Origin: Triglochin maritima
Lineage: Eukaryota; Streptophyta; Magnoliopsida; Alismatales; Juncaginaceae
NCBI GenBank assembly: GCA_963682175.1
Contig: OY821775.1
Coordinates: 6,668,501 to 6,732,500, forward strand
Reading direction: 5' to 3'
DNA: 64,000 nucleotides
In this document: one piece after another, positions 1-11,820 of the stretch
How positions within the stretch are numbered: position 1 is the stretch's first letter
How the letters are laid out: the number at the start of each line of letters is the position of its first letter
Program-made: the position numbers and the translations under genes
Notes under the pieces: model-generated
What the model was told of the DNA's origin: nothing
The model's database searches: none
The model's input: the letters and a program-made list of their open reading frames with translations, nothing else

Positions 1-21
1 ATAGAAAATACTATATGTTAG

Positions 22-300
22 CTGGCTTGTATTGCTGTCTTCTTTAGTTATTGTGATTTTTTTTATGTTATCATTCCTCAAAGAGTTCACACCAGAGAAT
101 CTTGTGTCTGGATGGAAGCTAATACACCAACTACTGTTGTGCCACAGGGAGGAAAGAAAGTACTCGAGCATTATTATACTGAACCATCTGGTGTCATCCC
201 CTCATGGGAGAAACAAGTAGAGGATATGGCATTGCCAACTTGGCAGTACGACACCATAAAAACTAGTTCCATGGATGCCAGTGAAGGGAATGTGTTCTAA
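22..300 (+). CDS. Terminal exon of an unrecognised gene (partial)
   Basis: An open frame ends at TAA 298-300. It is probably the last exon of a gene that starts upstream of the window. A plausible acceptor (ACCAG) lies at 91-95, after a T-rich stretch. The segment starting at Met 112 encodes about 62 hydrophilic residues with two Trp-containing patches (PSWEKQVEDM and LPTWQYDT). That is unlike a chance AT-rich frame. I do not recognise the family and assign no function. The frame is open upstream only to the TAG at 19-21, so the exon begins between 22 and about 100. Confidence 0.4.
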   Translation: MACIAVFFSYCDFFYVIIPQRVHTRESCVWMEANTPTTVVPQGGKKVLEHYYTEPSGVIPSWEKQVEDMALPTWQYDTIKTSSMDASEGNVF

Positions 301-2300
301 AAGTTTTACTTTTAAATGTCAATAATTATGAATTGAATGAGAAATCATTTTGTTCCTTGTTTATGTTATTCGTCTTTTAGAAGTGTTAAAGAAGAGGCTC
401 TTGGTCCTTGACCGTAAGACTCTAAAAGATATTGGTTTACATAAAACAAAAGATATTCGCAATCATGGTAATTAACATGGGGCATTAATTACCGAGTTAA
501 GATTGTCGTGTTGGTCATAGATCATTGTAGATCTACAAGTGAGTGACAACACGAGTACACAAAAGAGGAAAATAGTACTTTTGTATACCGAATTGACCTA
601 ACAAGTAAAATATTATAGGATTGTGTTTCTGTGTCATTAATATTTTACTGTGTCCTTGGTCATTTGATATGAGACTTATATCCGATCGCTTAAGGAGTGC
701 TTAATTAGACTAGTGTCTTAAGCTATCGATGAGTGTAGTGTAAATGCATTAGTTGGTTAAGTATGACTTTCGTTGGAGAAGATAGTTAGTCAAAAGATTA
801 ACATTGCACATCTTAATTGAATGATGATATTAGTGGACCCCTTGATAAAGCAAAGTTATAATGTGCACAATGTGATTTGAGTAAAGTCACATATTTATAA
901 CTAGGTTAAAGAGATCAAGAAACGAATACTAAAACAAAGATGACACAATACTACTTTGTGTGTATTCTTAATATCATGAGGCAAGGGACGGACACAAGTG
1001 GTGCACTCCATCACTAATTGGATCGGGTTTTGGTTCGAGTGGAATTAAGACATCTAACTAATTGGGAGCTATAATGTGTAGCTAGATACCGCTTATAGCT
1101 TGTGATATTAAGCTCTTAATATCACTGCCAACTTAGTTTAGATCCTCCCATAGGTCACACCGCAAAACTGGGAAACAAGAAATGAGGATTTTGAGTTCAT
1201 AAGATGTGTCGGGTTTCATGTAGAAAATATGACACATGAGGTGAACAAGCAAAATCAAAATTATGTTGTGATTAATAACATAATTAGAATCTAAATTAAA
1301 TTCATATGTGATGTAAATATTATGGGGTGTAATGATTGATCATTACATAGGATAATATGTTGCATAAGTTGTGAATTTACTACTAATCCCGAAATGTCAA
1401 ATTTTGTAGGGGTTAAACCGAAATTTGACAAGTCTGTAAAACAGTGCTCCAACGGTCGACCAGTTAGCAGTAAACGGTCGACCGGTCGGGCACGGTCGAC
1501 CGGACGTGTCTCGACCGATAACAGGGAATTTTCATCTGTTCGAACGGTCGACCGAATGTGATCGGTCGGTCGACCGAACATTGCGATGGAATAATTCCTG
1601 TTATGAACGGTCGACCGAAACCTGGTTCGAGCGGTCGACCGAACCTCGAAACGGTCGACCGGTCCAGACGGTTTTATGCAGAATTAATTTAAGAATTAAT
1701 TAGATCATGCATGGAATTGGTCCATAATTGATTTAATTCGTGGCTAAGATTATTTATTATTAAATAATGGATGGTTAGATGAAAGTTTGCATGAAATCAT
1801 TAGCAAGAGGTTGCACATCAATAGGTAATTTGGAGAGAACTTATAAATACAAGTTTATCTCATTACCTCATTAATTAATTCATTGTTTTCTCATGCAAAA
1901 ACTCTCTCGATAATTCTCTACGAAATTCCCTTAATTCTTAAGTTTAGTTTTAGTTTTTAAGAGATCATCTTCTCAAGGGAACTAAAGAGGGGTTAGTTAT
2001 TAGATTCTAAACCCTATTGGAGATTGAGAGCTAGCTCTTCTCTCTCCAATCTTGTTTAGAGTTTGGTGAAATCTCGGAGGCATCCGGCGCAGCAATAAGC
2101 ATCATCAACGTCTCCGAATCTTCAAGAAGTTTTAGAGAACTTCTAGGTATGAATTTCGGAGTCTCATGTTTGTTTTAATAAAAGTTTTAAAACTAGTTAT
2201 TGAAACAAAACAATGCATGCATGAAATAAATCATAGAAAATTGTAATAGATCCTTATTACGCATAAAAATTCCGAAAATATATATGTGTAATTAAACATG
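301..2300 (+). mobile_element. Putative LTR-retrotransposon-derived insertion (ends not resolved)
   Basis: This 2-kb stretch has no credible gene. The 3' part looks like LTR promoter/leader sequence: TATAAATA at 1842-1849, then a pyrimidine- and A-rich leader with CTCTC blocks from 1860. Eight GGTCGACC palindromes lie at 1453-1660, described separately. I could not find a matching TG...CA pair with a target-site duplication, so the ends are approximate and the class is inferred. Confidence 0.4.
1451..1664. repeat. GGTCGACC palindrome array 1 (8 perfect copies)
   Basis: The 8-bp palindrome GGTCGACC, usually extended to CGGTCGACCG, occurs eight times within about 210 bp (near 1453, 1475, 1491, 1546, 1569, 1611, 1633 and 1653), with degenerate copies between. 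Neighbouring copies mostly start 18-24 bp apart. The flanks are AT-rich, so this density is far above chance. The short open frame across it with repeated ERSTE residues is a by-product of the DNA repeat. Confidence 0.9.
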
Positions 2301-2310
2301 AAATCCTACA

Positions 2311-3031
2311 GTCAGAAGGGTGGATCTGTTCACCACGATGAACCCTCATGTTGACATTTTCTCTGCTACAAACTCCCCTTTGACTGGCTACCCTGCAATG
2401 AAGAAGTTGCTCCCTCAACCCGAAGGTTTGTCTCAGACAAATATTTGGCCTCACTAACGTCTCTCAAACTTGTCAATTGTTCCTTACGAAACTATATCCG
2501 AAGAGTGCACCTTAGATCAACAGACTGTTGCTTATCATCAGTCCAGGTGTTTGGAGTTCAACGAGTTGCATGATCCTACTAAAGCCCAAGGCTTTGGGAA
2601 AGAGAACTGCATACCTCTGTTGTTGGAGTGGGAGAATGCTGACATTATGTGAAAAGATGATTCATGCACTAATGTTGATGATATTATTGAAAGTAAAGGC
2701 TATCATCTTCCACTGGCCGTGTATGATCCAAGACCTGTTGCCCTTGACTGTGTACCAATGGACCATTTCTATGGAAGAAATCTATTCTTTTTTTCCCCTG
2801 GAAAAAAATTCAGAATGTTTCTAGATAACAGTCATCATTTTGATGCCGCAGTTTCACCATCCAGTTTCAATAATCTGTCCGGAAATGAGAACTTGTTGAA
2901 CTGTTACAGAGAACATTGCTCCCCAAATTATCTTGATCTCCAGACAGTAGAGTCAAATGCAGGAGGAACATATAGTTACATGCATGATGTCGACAAAATT
3001 GGTAGATTTGTCGATGATGGAACTGATATCC
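2311..3031 (+). pseudogene. Degenerate coding fragment, family unrecognised
   Basis: One reading frame stays open and protein-like from about 2311 to 3031 except for two stops, TAA 2455-2457 and TGA 2650-2652. An acceptor-like CTACAG precedes it at about 2305-2310 and a strong donor (GTAAGT) follows at 3032. Conceptual residues after the second stop include VYDPRPVALDCVP and LDNSHHFDAAVSP. I do not recognise the family. It could be a decayed exon, or a live gene whose introns remove the stops. It bears no resemblance to the quinone oxidoreductase exons downstream. Confidence 0.4.
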
Positions 3032-3641
3032 GTAAGTACTCAGTAGGCTATTTTGAATTTCCCATTGCTAGAGATAGCACGGTATACAATAACAATGTGA
3101 TAATTATTTTGTATTGAAAACAAGAAAATGTGGAATTGAAGCCACCAAAAATCATCACCAAGACTCGAAGAGTTGCTCCTGACTTTTTTAAATGGCCGAT
3201 TATCAGGATTTCCCACCAAAATTAGTATGTTGGAAGTCCTGAAATGACTAGCAAGTGACAATTTGTTCTCTCTCTCGTTCTAACGTCTTTACGATGCAGG
3301 CCATGTCCTCAAAATGTTGGAACAATTTTTTTGCAGTTTTCTTTTGTTATGTTTATGTGCAAATGTTCCTTTGACTGTATTCTAATTCTTAAACTAATAC
3401 CTTCAGTTTGGGTATAAACATTAAATTTACTTATAGAGGTTAGCTGGAATATGATATTGTATTATATTTGCATCTTTATCATAAATAGTGTTCCATTTTG
3501 CTTTTGTTCTTATTGCTATTTTGGGATTTCCCTGTGACATTCAATTGAACATGAATAATCTCATTTCATCTTGCAATAATGCAATATAGGATGCACGGCT
3601 TTCGGTTGAGTCTAATTGGAGCTCGTAACATTTGAATGCAG

Positions 3642-4371
3642 GTTGAGCGTGGTCACACCATTCTTGTTCATGCTGCAGCTGGTGGTGTTGGTTCTTTACT
3701 TTGCCAATGGGCAAATGCACTTGGTGCAACTGTCATTGGAACGGTATCTACGGAAGAGAAAGCTGCTCAGGCAAAAGAAGATGGATGTCATCATGCCATA
3801 GTTTACACGAAGGAAGATTTTGTCACTGCTGTTGAGAAGATAACATCCGGCAAAGGAGTGAATGTTGTCTATGATTCTGTTGGAAAAGACACATTCAAGG
3901 TAATATTTTCCCCCCTCTTGAATTGATCAATGGCTACCCTTAATGCTTATGATCATCATGAAAGTATGAAGAAATAAGAACATGGTTACCTCTGACTGAA
4001 ATTTCAATTGATTCGGGTGATTGTGCATTCGTCACAAATTTTGATCTTGGGGTATAATTCTTCAGGGATCTTTAGCTTGCCTGGCTCGGTGTGGATACAT
4101 GGTCTGTTTTGGGCAATCATCAGGGCTGCCTGAACCCCTCTCCTTGTCCGATCTTTCGCCGAAGTCTCGGTTCGTGATGAGGCCTTCCCTTTTCCAGTAC
4201 GTTGTTACAAGGGATGACCTGCTGGAGTGTGCCGGGGAAGTCTTTGAGAATGTTGCTTCTGGCATTCTGCGTGTTCGAGTTAACCATACTTACGCCTTAT
4301 CAGATGCTGCAAAAGCTCATGCCGACCTTGAGGCAAGAAAAACTTCTGGTTCTGTGCTACTATTGCCATAA
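3642..4371 (+). pseudogene. Quinone oxidoreductase-like gene, C-terminal two exons only
   Basis: Two exons join in phase: 3642-3899 (86 codons, acceptor ATGCAG, donor GTAATA) and 4066-4371 (101 codons plus TAA, acceptor TTCAG). Together they give the C-terminal half of an NADPH:quinone reductase (zeta-crystallin type) of the medium-chain dehydrogenase/reductase superfamily. The Rossmann glycine motif is AAAGGVG near the start of the first exon, and VVYDSVGKDTF and the C-terminal SGSVLLLP are family-typical. These enzymes are normally about 320 aa. The N-terminal catalytic half is absent from the 3.6 kb upstream, which holds unrelated sequence. Both exons lack stops, so loss of the 5' part may be recent. 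Misassembly or very distant 5' exons outside the window are alternatives. Confidence 0.75.
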
Positions 4372-5264
4372 TCAGTGAAGAGGAACTAGACACCGAACTT
4401 TGTGTGCACAATTAAGTAGCTAAGATATAAGCCAGTTTTTGTCCAGATATGAACTCTTTTGTCACGTGCTTGGGATTGCGAGGTGTGGTATCTTTACTTG
4501 GACAAAAGATGACATGTTTGGTAATTATTGTTTAAAAGAAAAACATATTATTGTATGAGAGCATGAGACTTTATGTAATGGTGAATTATTATTCTGTTGT
4601 ACTTTTTTTTAATCGACTCACGTGTTAGGTTCTATAACTTTTGTGTAGTTCGTATCCTTGCATCAGTTGCGTCTTTGCATACAGATCTGAGAAAAGAGGC
4701 TGATTACATAACACCATGCAGATAATTAATTATAATACCATGCACACCATGCGGTACATTTCAATTTCAGTTTTTAATCGATAAATTACAATTTATTCTC
4801 TATTAATATCCAGAAAATCGAATGTTTTTTACCCAAGTGTCGTTAGTCTAGTTGTTAGATTTATTGATGACTTTGTCTCGAAGTTTGAAATGTGAAAATC
4901 ACCTTTGTAACAAATTACCCTCCTCTATTAATATCCAGAAAATCAAATGTTTTTTACCAAGTGTCGTTAGTTAGTATAGTTGTTAGATTTATAGTATTAA
5001 AATAGGCAAGAGCGGAAGTGAAAATTGGGATTTGATTAGAGCTAAGCAATATCTTAAAGAAAGAAAAAGTAACCAACTGGTTTTAGTTTAGTTGCTACTT
5101 GTGAGATCTCTTTACTTAAGATAGTCAAAACCAGATATTAAATTTTAGAAGTTCCATTTAATGTTCAGAAAGTTGGAATAGTAAAGTAGATTAAAATGAA
5201 AAAAGAGCTGATCCCATTATCCCAAGAATGAAGAATCTCCTCCCTCTCAGGCTCAGCTCACTTC
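4372..5264. other. Intergenic region with a 125-bp-offset direct repeat
   Basis: No gene is seen. The stretch at about 4798-4868 (CTCTATTAATATCCAGAAAA...) recurs nearly unchanged at about 4923-4991, a direct duplication with a 125-bp offset. The rest is AT-rich and leads into the promoter of the first SGPP gene. Confidence 0.7.
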
Positions 5265-5271
5265 TATAAAT
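5265..5271 (+). promoter_or_regulatory. TATA box of SGPP copy 1
   Basis: TATAAAT lies 75 bp upstream of the ATG at 5346, inside a CT-rich stretch. This fits a TATA box with transcription starting near 5300. The paralogue at 9959 has TATAAAT in a similar place. Confidence 0.6.
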
Positions 5272-5345
5272 TTGGCCACATTTCTCCTGCTGCGTGGCAC
5301 ATTTTCACCTTTTCTCTTTAGACCTCTCCAGAGTAACTACTGCAG

Positions 5346-7394
5346 ATGACGACTTCAGTGGATTCCAGCGCCACTCAGAGGTAACTTAATTCTCTAATTC
5401 CCATTTTGGTTGTTATCCTTTCTGGTTTCACTTTCCTCAAAAAAATAAGGAAAAAAAGAAGAAAGATGGTGAGGTTGTTTTGGCCTTTGGGGAAAGGATT
5501 TCCTTCTCCATAGAAATTTTCTTAGTTTTCTTAAGTTGTATGTCAATGATTCTATGAAAGTGAAGCTTATTTGACTTAATTAAGCACCAATAAATTTCAC
5601 AACAAAATAGGCTTGTCTTTGTTACCAATTTGAAAAACTATGGCCAATTACAAAATTGGCATAACTCAATAAGATAAAAATGTTGCAGAAATTTTGAGCC
5701 CTTGTGGTCTTCATCTACACTGAAAATGAGGTTTTCATTGTTACATATGCAAACAATCCTTTTGCAACTAAGAACAATAAAATCATCAAGAAGAAACTCA
5801 CATTTTGGTTTTTAAGAGGTTTTATTCAATTTTGGATACATTTAATCGATTTCATTTTCATTTTCTGCAGTCAATGTTCTTTATCTAGAATTGCCCCTCT
5901 TGAAGCAGTACTTTTTGATCTTGACGGAACTATATGTGACTCTGATCCTATTCACTACTATGCGTTCGTCGAAATGCTTCAAGAGGTACACATTTTTCTG
6001 ACTTCAATGGACAAGCCCTAGTGTTATCACTTGGAATTAATTTCCCCTATCACATGGAAATTGTGGCTTATATTGTTCCGACAAGTTTCGAAGTGTGTTT
6101 CTCTCTGCTGTAACAAATCAAGCATGGTGGTCGTGTCGGTTCCAAAACTACATCTATTTTTTCCACTATAAGAAATGTTATCCAATGATAAAATAACAGA
6201 TCTGGAATCATAATGTTTGGTCTAGAATGGGGTTTTTTCTTCTTCCGTTGTAGATTTTCAACTCGTGTTTCTATACAGATTGGATATAATGGAGGTGTTC
6301 CCATCACGAAGCAGTTCTACATTGACCATTTTTCTGGCAAGCATAATGACGAGGTTGAAAGCTTCCTTTTCCCTGATGACCATCAGAAAGGGATGAAATT
6401 CATGAAAGATAAGGAAGCAATGTTCAGAAAGTAAGACACTGTTTCCTACCATAGCACCACTCATAGTTGTCTTTCTTTATTCGCGTGTAGAATTAAACAG
6501 ATGAAATTACATGTTTAAAACATCAAATATCCAGGTTGGCGTCTGAGAAGTTGGAGCCCGTCGATGGGCTTAACAAAGTATGCCAATGGGTCAAAGATCG
6601 AGGTTTCAAGCGAGCAGCAGTGACTAATGCTCCAAGAGAAAATGCTGAGCTCATGATTGCTGCTCTTGGTCTATCTGATTTTTTTCAGGCCCTCATTATT
6701 GGAGACGAATGCACGCGAGCAAAACCCCATCCTGAGCCCTATTTGAAATGTCTTGAGGCTGTTGGGGCATCTACAGACCACACATTTGTGTTTGAGGTAT
6801 ATGTCTTCCGTTTAGTCAAACCTTAATCACTGAAATGACCAAGTCTTTGGGTGTTTTCACAAGTAGGCTTAGCTAATTATGTTGCCATGATGTTTTTCTC
6901 CCCCAAAACAAAGTTCCAAGGAACAATTTCAACTGAAATATCTTGCTAAGGATTACGAATCAACTAATGGAAAAGGCAACCAGTAGAAAATATACTTCAA
7001 TTGCTAATAACCTCTCAATGTCCAAATTCATTCAAACGAATACAACATTCAAATCGATTTTGTTGAGAATAATCCTACACTAGAGAATTCAGATTATCCT
7101 TGTGACTTGTAAAATCTTGGCTTGGGTCCCTTTGCTCACCATTAATAGATTTATCATTATTGATTGATTGATTGTTTTATAATTTCTTTTTGCATTTAGG
7201 ATTCTGTATCGGGAATTTCGGCAGGTGTTGCAGCTGGAATGCCAGTTATTGGGTTAACTACAGGAAATCCAGAAAGCTTGTTAATGAAGGCGAAGCCAGT
7301 GTTTGTCATCCAAAATTACAAAGATCCAAAGTTGTGGGACGCATTGGAAGAGCTCGACAATTTGAACAGAGTGAAGGATACGTTTGATGCTTGA
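5346..7394 (+). CDS. SGPP: HAD-family sugar phosphatase, SGPP type (tandem copy 1)
   Basis: Five exons, 5346-5380, 5871-5985, 6279-6430, 6535-6796 and 7200-7394, join with GT/AG introns into 252 aa. The product matches plant SGPP, a broad-specificity haloacid-dehalogenase-like phosphatase that removes phosphate from small sugar phosphates. All four HAD motifs are visible: the nucleophile motif DLDGT at residues 28-32, VTN at 130-132, Lys164 in RAKPHP, and the acidic pair Glu188-Asp189 at the exon 4/5 junction. Residues 33-100 are the helical cap insertion (PFPDD-like segment FLFPDDHQKG). The start has a normal context, and the length is that of the family. No signal peptide is seen, so it is likely cytosolic. 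The next gene is a tandem paralogue with the same exon lengths. It appears intact. Confidence 0.94.
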
Positions 7395-9853
7395 TTCTGT
7401 TTCAATCAAATATCTAATATGCATGATTGAGATGTAGATGTTTCTCATATTTTATGATTGGATTTGGATTAAAAGCTTTGTATTATGCAAGATTTGTATT
7501 CGTACTTACCCATTGTTAATTAATGCATTTTATCAATTGTTGGTCTATAAAATACTTGCAGAGTATGACAGTGTTGTTGCTATATGTGCTTCTTGTTGTG
7601 AATTTTGGCATCTCTACGTTTAAGAAAAGATGATATGGTTGTGGACTTGTGGTGTTAGTAGCTGTTATAATTATTTGTATTTTGTGTTTATGTACGAAGA
7701 GTCGTGTGATGGTGAATAGGTGATTAGTATAATGATGAAGTGACATGATATGGACATTGTTTGGTTTATTTTATAATTTTGTGTTTAGTAGCTTTTCACG
7801 ACTTCGCATCTTTGCACGCGGAGATGACAAAAGATGCTCGAAACATGCAATAATTTAAATTTTGATTGGCGTGTGGTTTTGCATTTTCTTATGATTTGTT
7901 TGTATAAAGAAATAGAAGATCAACCGTTACTAACCTGTGAGCTTCTTCTGTGAATTGCCACAAGAATAAGTAGGAAAAAAGTATGCGTCCAGCAGAAGGA
8001 AAAAAAGGCATCGAGGGAAAAAACCAACGACGTTAGGTGGTGGGAGAACCAGAAATTTCGTTACGAGGGATAAAAATATATATTATGTATATTTCTAAAA
8101 AAATACAATTGACCTGAATGAGTTTTCATATTTTGAAACGATATTTGATTGTCTTATTATTAACTTTACTAAGTAATTTTTTTTCAACATAAGCCGCCAA
8201 ATTGTCCATCAACCATTGATCTTCCATTCAATCGCATAAAATGATTCTTAACAATATTTATTGTCAAAAATGATTTTTCAACTGTTACAGTTGCAATGGG
8301 AAACGTCAAACCAATTTCAACATTAAGTAAACCATAAGGTATATAGTAATTTTTTCTTCTCCATTTTCTTTGCTAAAACACAATTTCTTTTCAAGTTACA
8401 AAAGTCACTTGTTCGTGTTAAAGATATTTGTCTGACGTTCATCAAAAACTCCTACACGATTTATTGTAGAGAATTCATTAGGATAATATTCTACTAAACG
8501 AACTAATTTGTTTATATCAAAGATAAGGAAAAAAATAACTTGCATCTAAACATGACATGCAATTGAGTAATTGTGTATTTCTTTGACATGGTCGACCATG
8601 GTCGACCATGTATTCCAATGATGAAGATTTGTGGTTTTCGAATCATTTGACATGGTCGACCATATAGTATAAATTATTTGTCCATAATAGAAACGACAAC
8701 TTCATACAAACTCATGTCTTGACAATGTTTTGGATTTTATGTTGCAATATGTAAGATAATGTATGTGTAATTGCTAAAATACATCCCATCAGATGTAACG
8801 TAAACACAAAATCAACTAATCAAGTGATTGGAATGACTTTGAAACGTTAGGAAGAATAATGAATTCCTTGAAGAATCATTAGGAAAAATAATGAATTGCT
8901 TGGAGAAAAATGTTGGTAACGCACGAATTCCTTCATTTTTTTTTCAAAATTAAGAGAAATGAGATGCCCATGATATTGATTCCAGCCTTAAGGGAACCGG
9001 TATTTTGTTGTTTTGTTATACCATTTGGAAAATATTATATTTTGCTACCTTTTATGGGGGAAAATCAACTTTTTAGATTTCAGTCCTGGGATTAGGTCAT
9101 TGTTAGATTTCTTGTCTTGCCATATTGGATTAGCATAAACCAGAAAATTCGATACACGTTAGGATTTAATTAAAATAGTATGAAAGGCTTATAAAAAGAG
9201 AATACAAGGAAACAAACTTTCGCCTCTAATAATGTGTAAGTCCGTAAACAATTTGGAAAGAGTTCTGGACATAATCTAATCTAAGGAAAAGCAAACAAGC
9301 ATCACCAGCCACGTGTTGTTATAAATGGCCCATCAAAATCCAATGGAACACATTTATTCCGCACAAAGAAAGAACAAGGTTCTATACTTTTATTGCATTT
9401 TTCAGTGCCCATTCCGACACAATAGAGCCGTCTTCCCCACGTAAAAATACATTTTATGTCTGTGATTTCAATAAATAATACATTCCACCGGAAATGTAGT
9501 TTCGGAATCTTCTGTAGCTGATGTAAAATTTAAATCATTGGTTCAAGTTAAAGTTTGTAAAGACCGTATAAAGTAACTAATAGAATATAATCACAATAAT
9601 TATTCAGTTTTATCTAAAAAAATTCAAGAGATGAATAATTTGGTGTAGAGAAGAGAAAGAGAATTCTTTGGCCGGACCATGGATTATTTTTTGACTCACA
9701 GAAGAAAATCATTAAGGATTTCAATTTAATCCGCAAACATATACGAAGGTAAATCGAAAAATAAACCTACAAAGAAAAGATAAAAAAATAAACAAAAAAA
9801 GAAGATTCCTTTCAAGGCGACATATTCGCAGGCATCTTCTCCTTCACCTGTCC
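7395..9853. other. Intergenic region between the SGPP paralogues
   Basis: No gene is supported. The region is AT-rich. It contains two overlapping palindromes (CATGGTCGACCATG, about 8587-8610) and a third GGTCGACC at about 8654, which share their core with the arrays elsewhere in the window. Short open frames here have no coding character. Confidence 0.6.
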
Positions 9854-9860
9854 TATAAAT
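9854..9860 (+). promoter_or_regulatory. TATA box of SGPP copy 2
   Basis: TATAAAT lies 99 bp upstream of the ATG at 9959. It is positioned like the TATA box of the first copy and is preceded by a CT-rich stretch. Confidence 0.55.
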
Positions 9861-9958
9861 AATAAATTTGACCCATTTTGTTGTGTTGTGTGGCAAAGAA
9901 AGACTTGTTCGACTTTATCGTCTCCAGACTTGTCCAGAAAAACAGGAGATCTGTTGAA

Positions 9959-11820
9959 ATGACGATTTCCGTCGATTCCAACGCCACTCAAAGGTGATTT
10001 CCATTCTAGTCTCCATTTCCCACGACAACAAAAAACACGATTTTGTTGTGTTGATATGAACCTGATTTGCTTGCCATTTGGTTTTTGGTTTGGATTCGGT
10101 TATGAATCTTTTAGTTGTGAGTTTGCATGTGGATTTGATAAATCTGTTGGGGTTCTGACTCGTGAACGAGACAAATTTGATAAATTTGCTTCCTTTTTAG
10201 ATTTTTTAGGTCATTTTACATAATTACGCATCAATAAATCAAAATGACACCGAAGGTTTGGTTATGATCGTTTTTTATGTTGAAGATAATAAAACAATAA
10301 TTCTGTGATCCGTTTGTTAAGAGGTTTTATTCCATCTGGGGCGCATTTGATTGATTTCGTCTTCTTCTATCGCAGTAAATGTTCTTTATCTGTAATTGCC
10401 CCTCCTGAAGCAGTACTTTTTGACATTGATGGAACGATTTGCGACTCTGATCCTATCCACCACTACGCCTTCCGCGAAATGCTACAACAGGTACCCATTT
10501 TCACCAGGTTGACAGACGTGAAATATTTGTAGATGATTGCCTGCTATGAATATGATGTTTCCACACGCATTTTAGCTGTGAATTTGTAAGTATAGGTTCT
10601 CTGCTTTAACAAATACTGCATGACGAGACGAGACGAGCGTCGGTTCCAGAATTTTCTCGATTATTGTTCAAATAGAATCAGTGTTGTATTTGTATGATGA
10701 GAAACCAGGCAGAGCTGGAATCTTTGTTGGTATGCATTTGTTTTTGTTTGCAGATTGTTGTTAATCAATTTTTTATGTAGATTGGGTATAATGGAGGTGT
10801 CCCCATCACAGAGCAGTTCTTCATCGATCATATTGCTGGCAAGCATAACGATGAGATAGGAGACTTCCTCTTCCCTGATGACCATCAGAGGGGGATGAAA
10901 TTCTGTGAGGACAAGGAGACGTTGTTCAGAAAGTAATATACTCTTTGGCCTCTGTACTACCACTTGCTGTCTTTCTTTTTTGTTTACTTGTAGAACAAAG
11001 GAAATCAACTTAAATGTTTTAATTGTTGAATTTGCAGGCTGGCATCCCAGCAGTTGAAGCCCATCGACGGCCTCAACAAGATATGCCAATGGGTCAAGGA
11101 CCGTGGTTTCAAGCGAGCAGCAGTGACAAATGCTCCAAGAGAAAATGCTGAACTCATGATTTCCATTCTTGGCCTTTCTGATTTCTTCCAGCTTCTTGTA
11201 GTTGGTAGTGAATGTGAGAGAGCAAAACCCTACCCTGATCCTTATTTGAAAGCTCTTGGGGCCCTTGGGGTGTCTGCAGACCATACGTTTGTGTTTGAGG
11301 TATATTTCTTCTTTTTTAGGCTTTTAGCTAAACTATTATCACTGAAATTACTAAGCCTTTAGGTGCTCTTGGAAATATGTTCTACGAATTGCGTTTGGCA
11401 GAATGTCTTCTTTCCCAAAACGAAGTTTGAAATAGAACATTGTATTCTGTAAGAAATTAAGAATTAATAGAGAGCCTATGCAGTAGACAACTGACTTTAA
11501 AGCTATTCGCCGCTTGATGTCCAATTCTTTTTGTGTGAATCTCAACAGTAAAAATTCCTTACTATTTTATATCGTTTTCAAATGGATATTTATCATTATT
11601 TAAGCATTTTATTTTTCTATTTTAGGATTCTGTATCGGGGATTAAAGCTGGAGTTGCAGCTGGGATGCCGGTTATAGGTTTAACTACAAGGAATCCAGAG
11701 ACCTTGTTGATGGAGGCCAAGCCCGTCTTTCTTATCCAGAATTACGAAGACCCAAAGCTGTGGACCGCTTTGGAAGAGCTAGACAAATTGACTAGCATGA
11801 ACGATACATCTGAAGCTTGA
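9959..11820 (+). CDS. SGPP: HAD-family sugar phosphatase, SGPP type (tandem copy 2)
   Basis: Five exons, 9959-9993, 10376-10490, 10781-10932, 11038-11299 and 11626-11820, encode 252 aa. Exon lengths (35, 115, 152, 262, 195 nt) equal those of copy 1 exactly, showing a tandem duplication. The HAD motifs are kept: DIDGT at 28-32, VTN at 130-132, Lys164 in RAKPYP, and Glu188-Asp189. Differences from copy 1 include Lys/Thr changes near the C-terminus (EDPKLWTALEEL) and a cap domain with KFCEDKETL in place of KFMKDKEAM. Both copies look functional, so subfunctionalisation or dosage is possible. The region from exon 5 of this copy onward has a second, broken copy at 26886. Confidence 0.94.

Noticed and set aside
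1441..1670. CRISPR-like reading of the regularly spaced palindromes
   Set aside because: Plant nuclear DNA with an 8-bp core, variable spacing and no cas genes. It is not a CRISPR array.
1506..1703. Open frame with repeated ERSTE residues
   Set aside because: The peptide repeat is a translation of the GGTCGACCG DNA palindromes. The frame has no other coding features.
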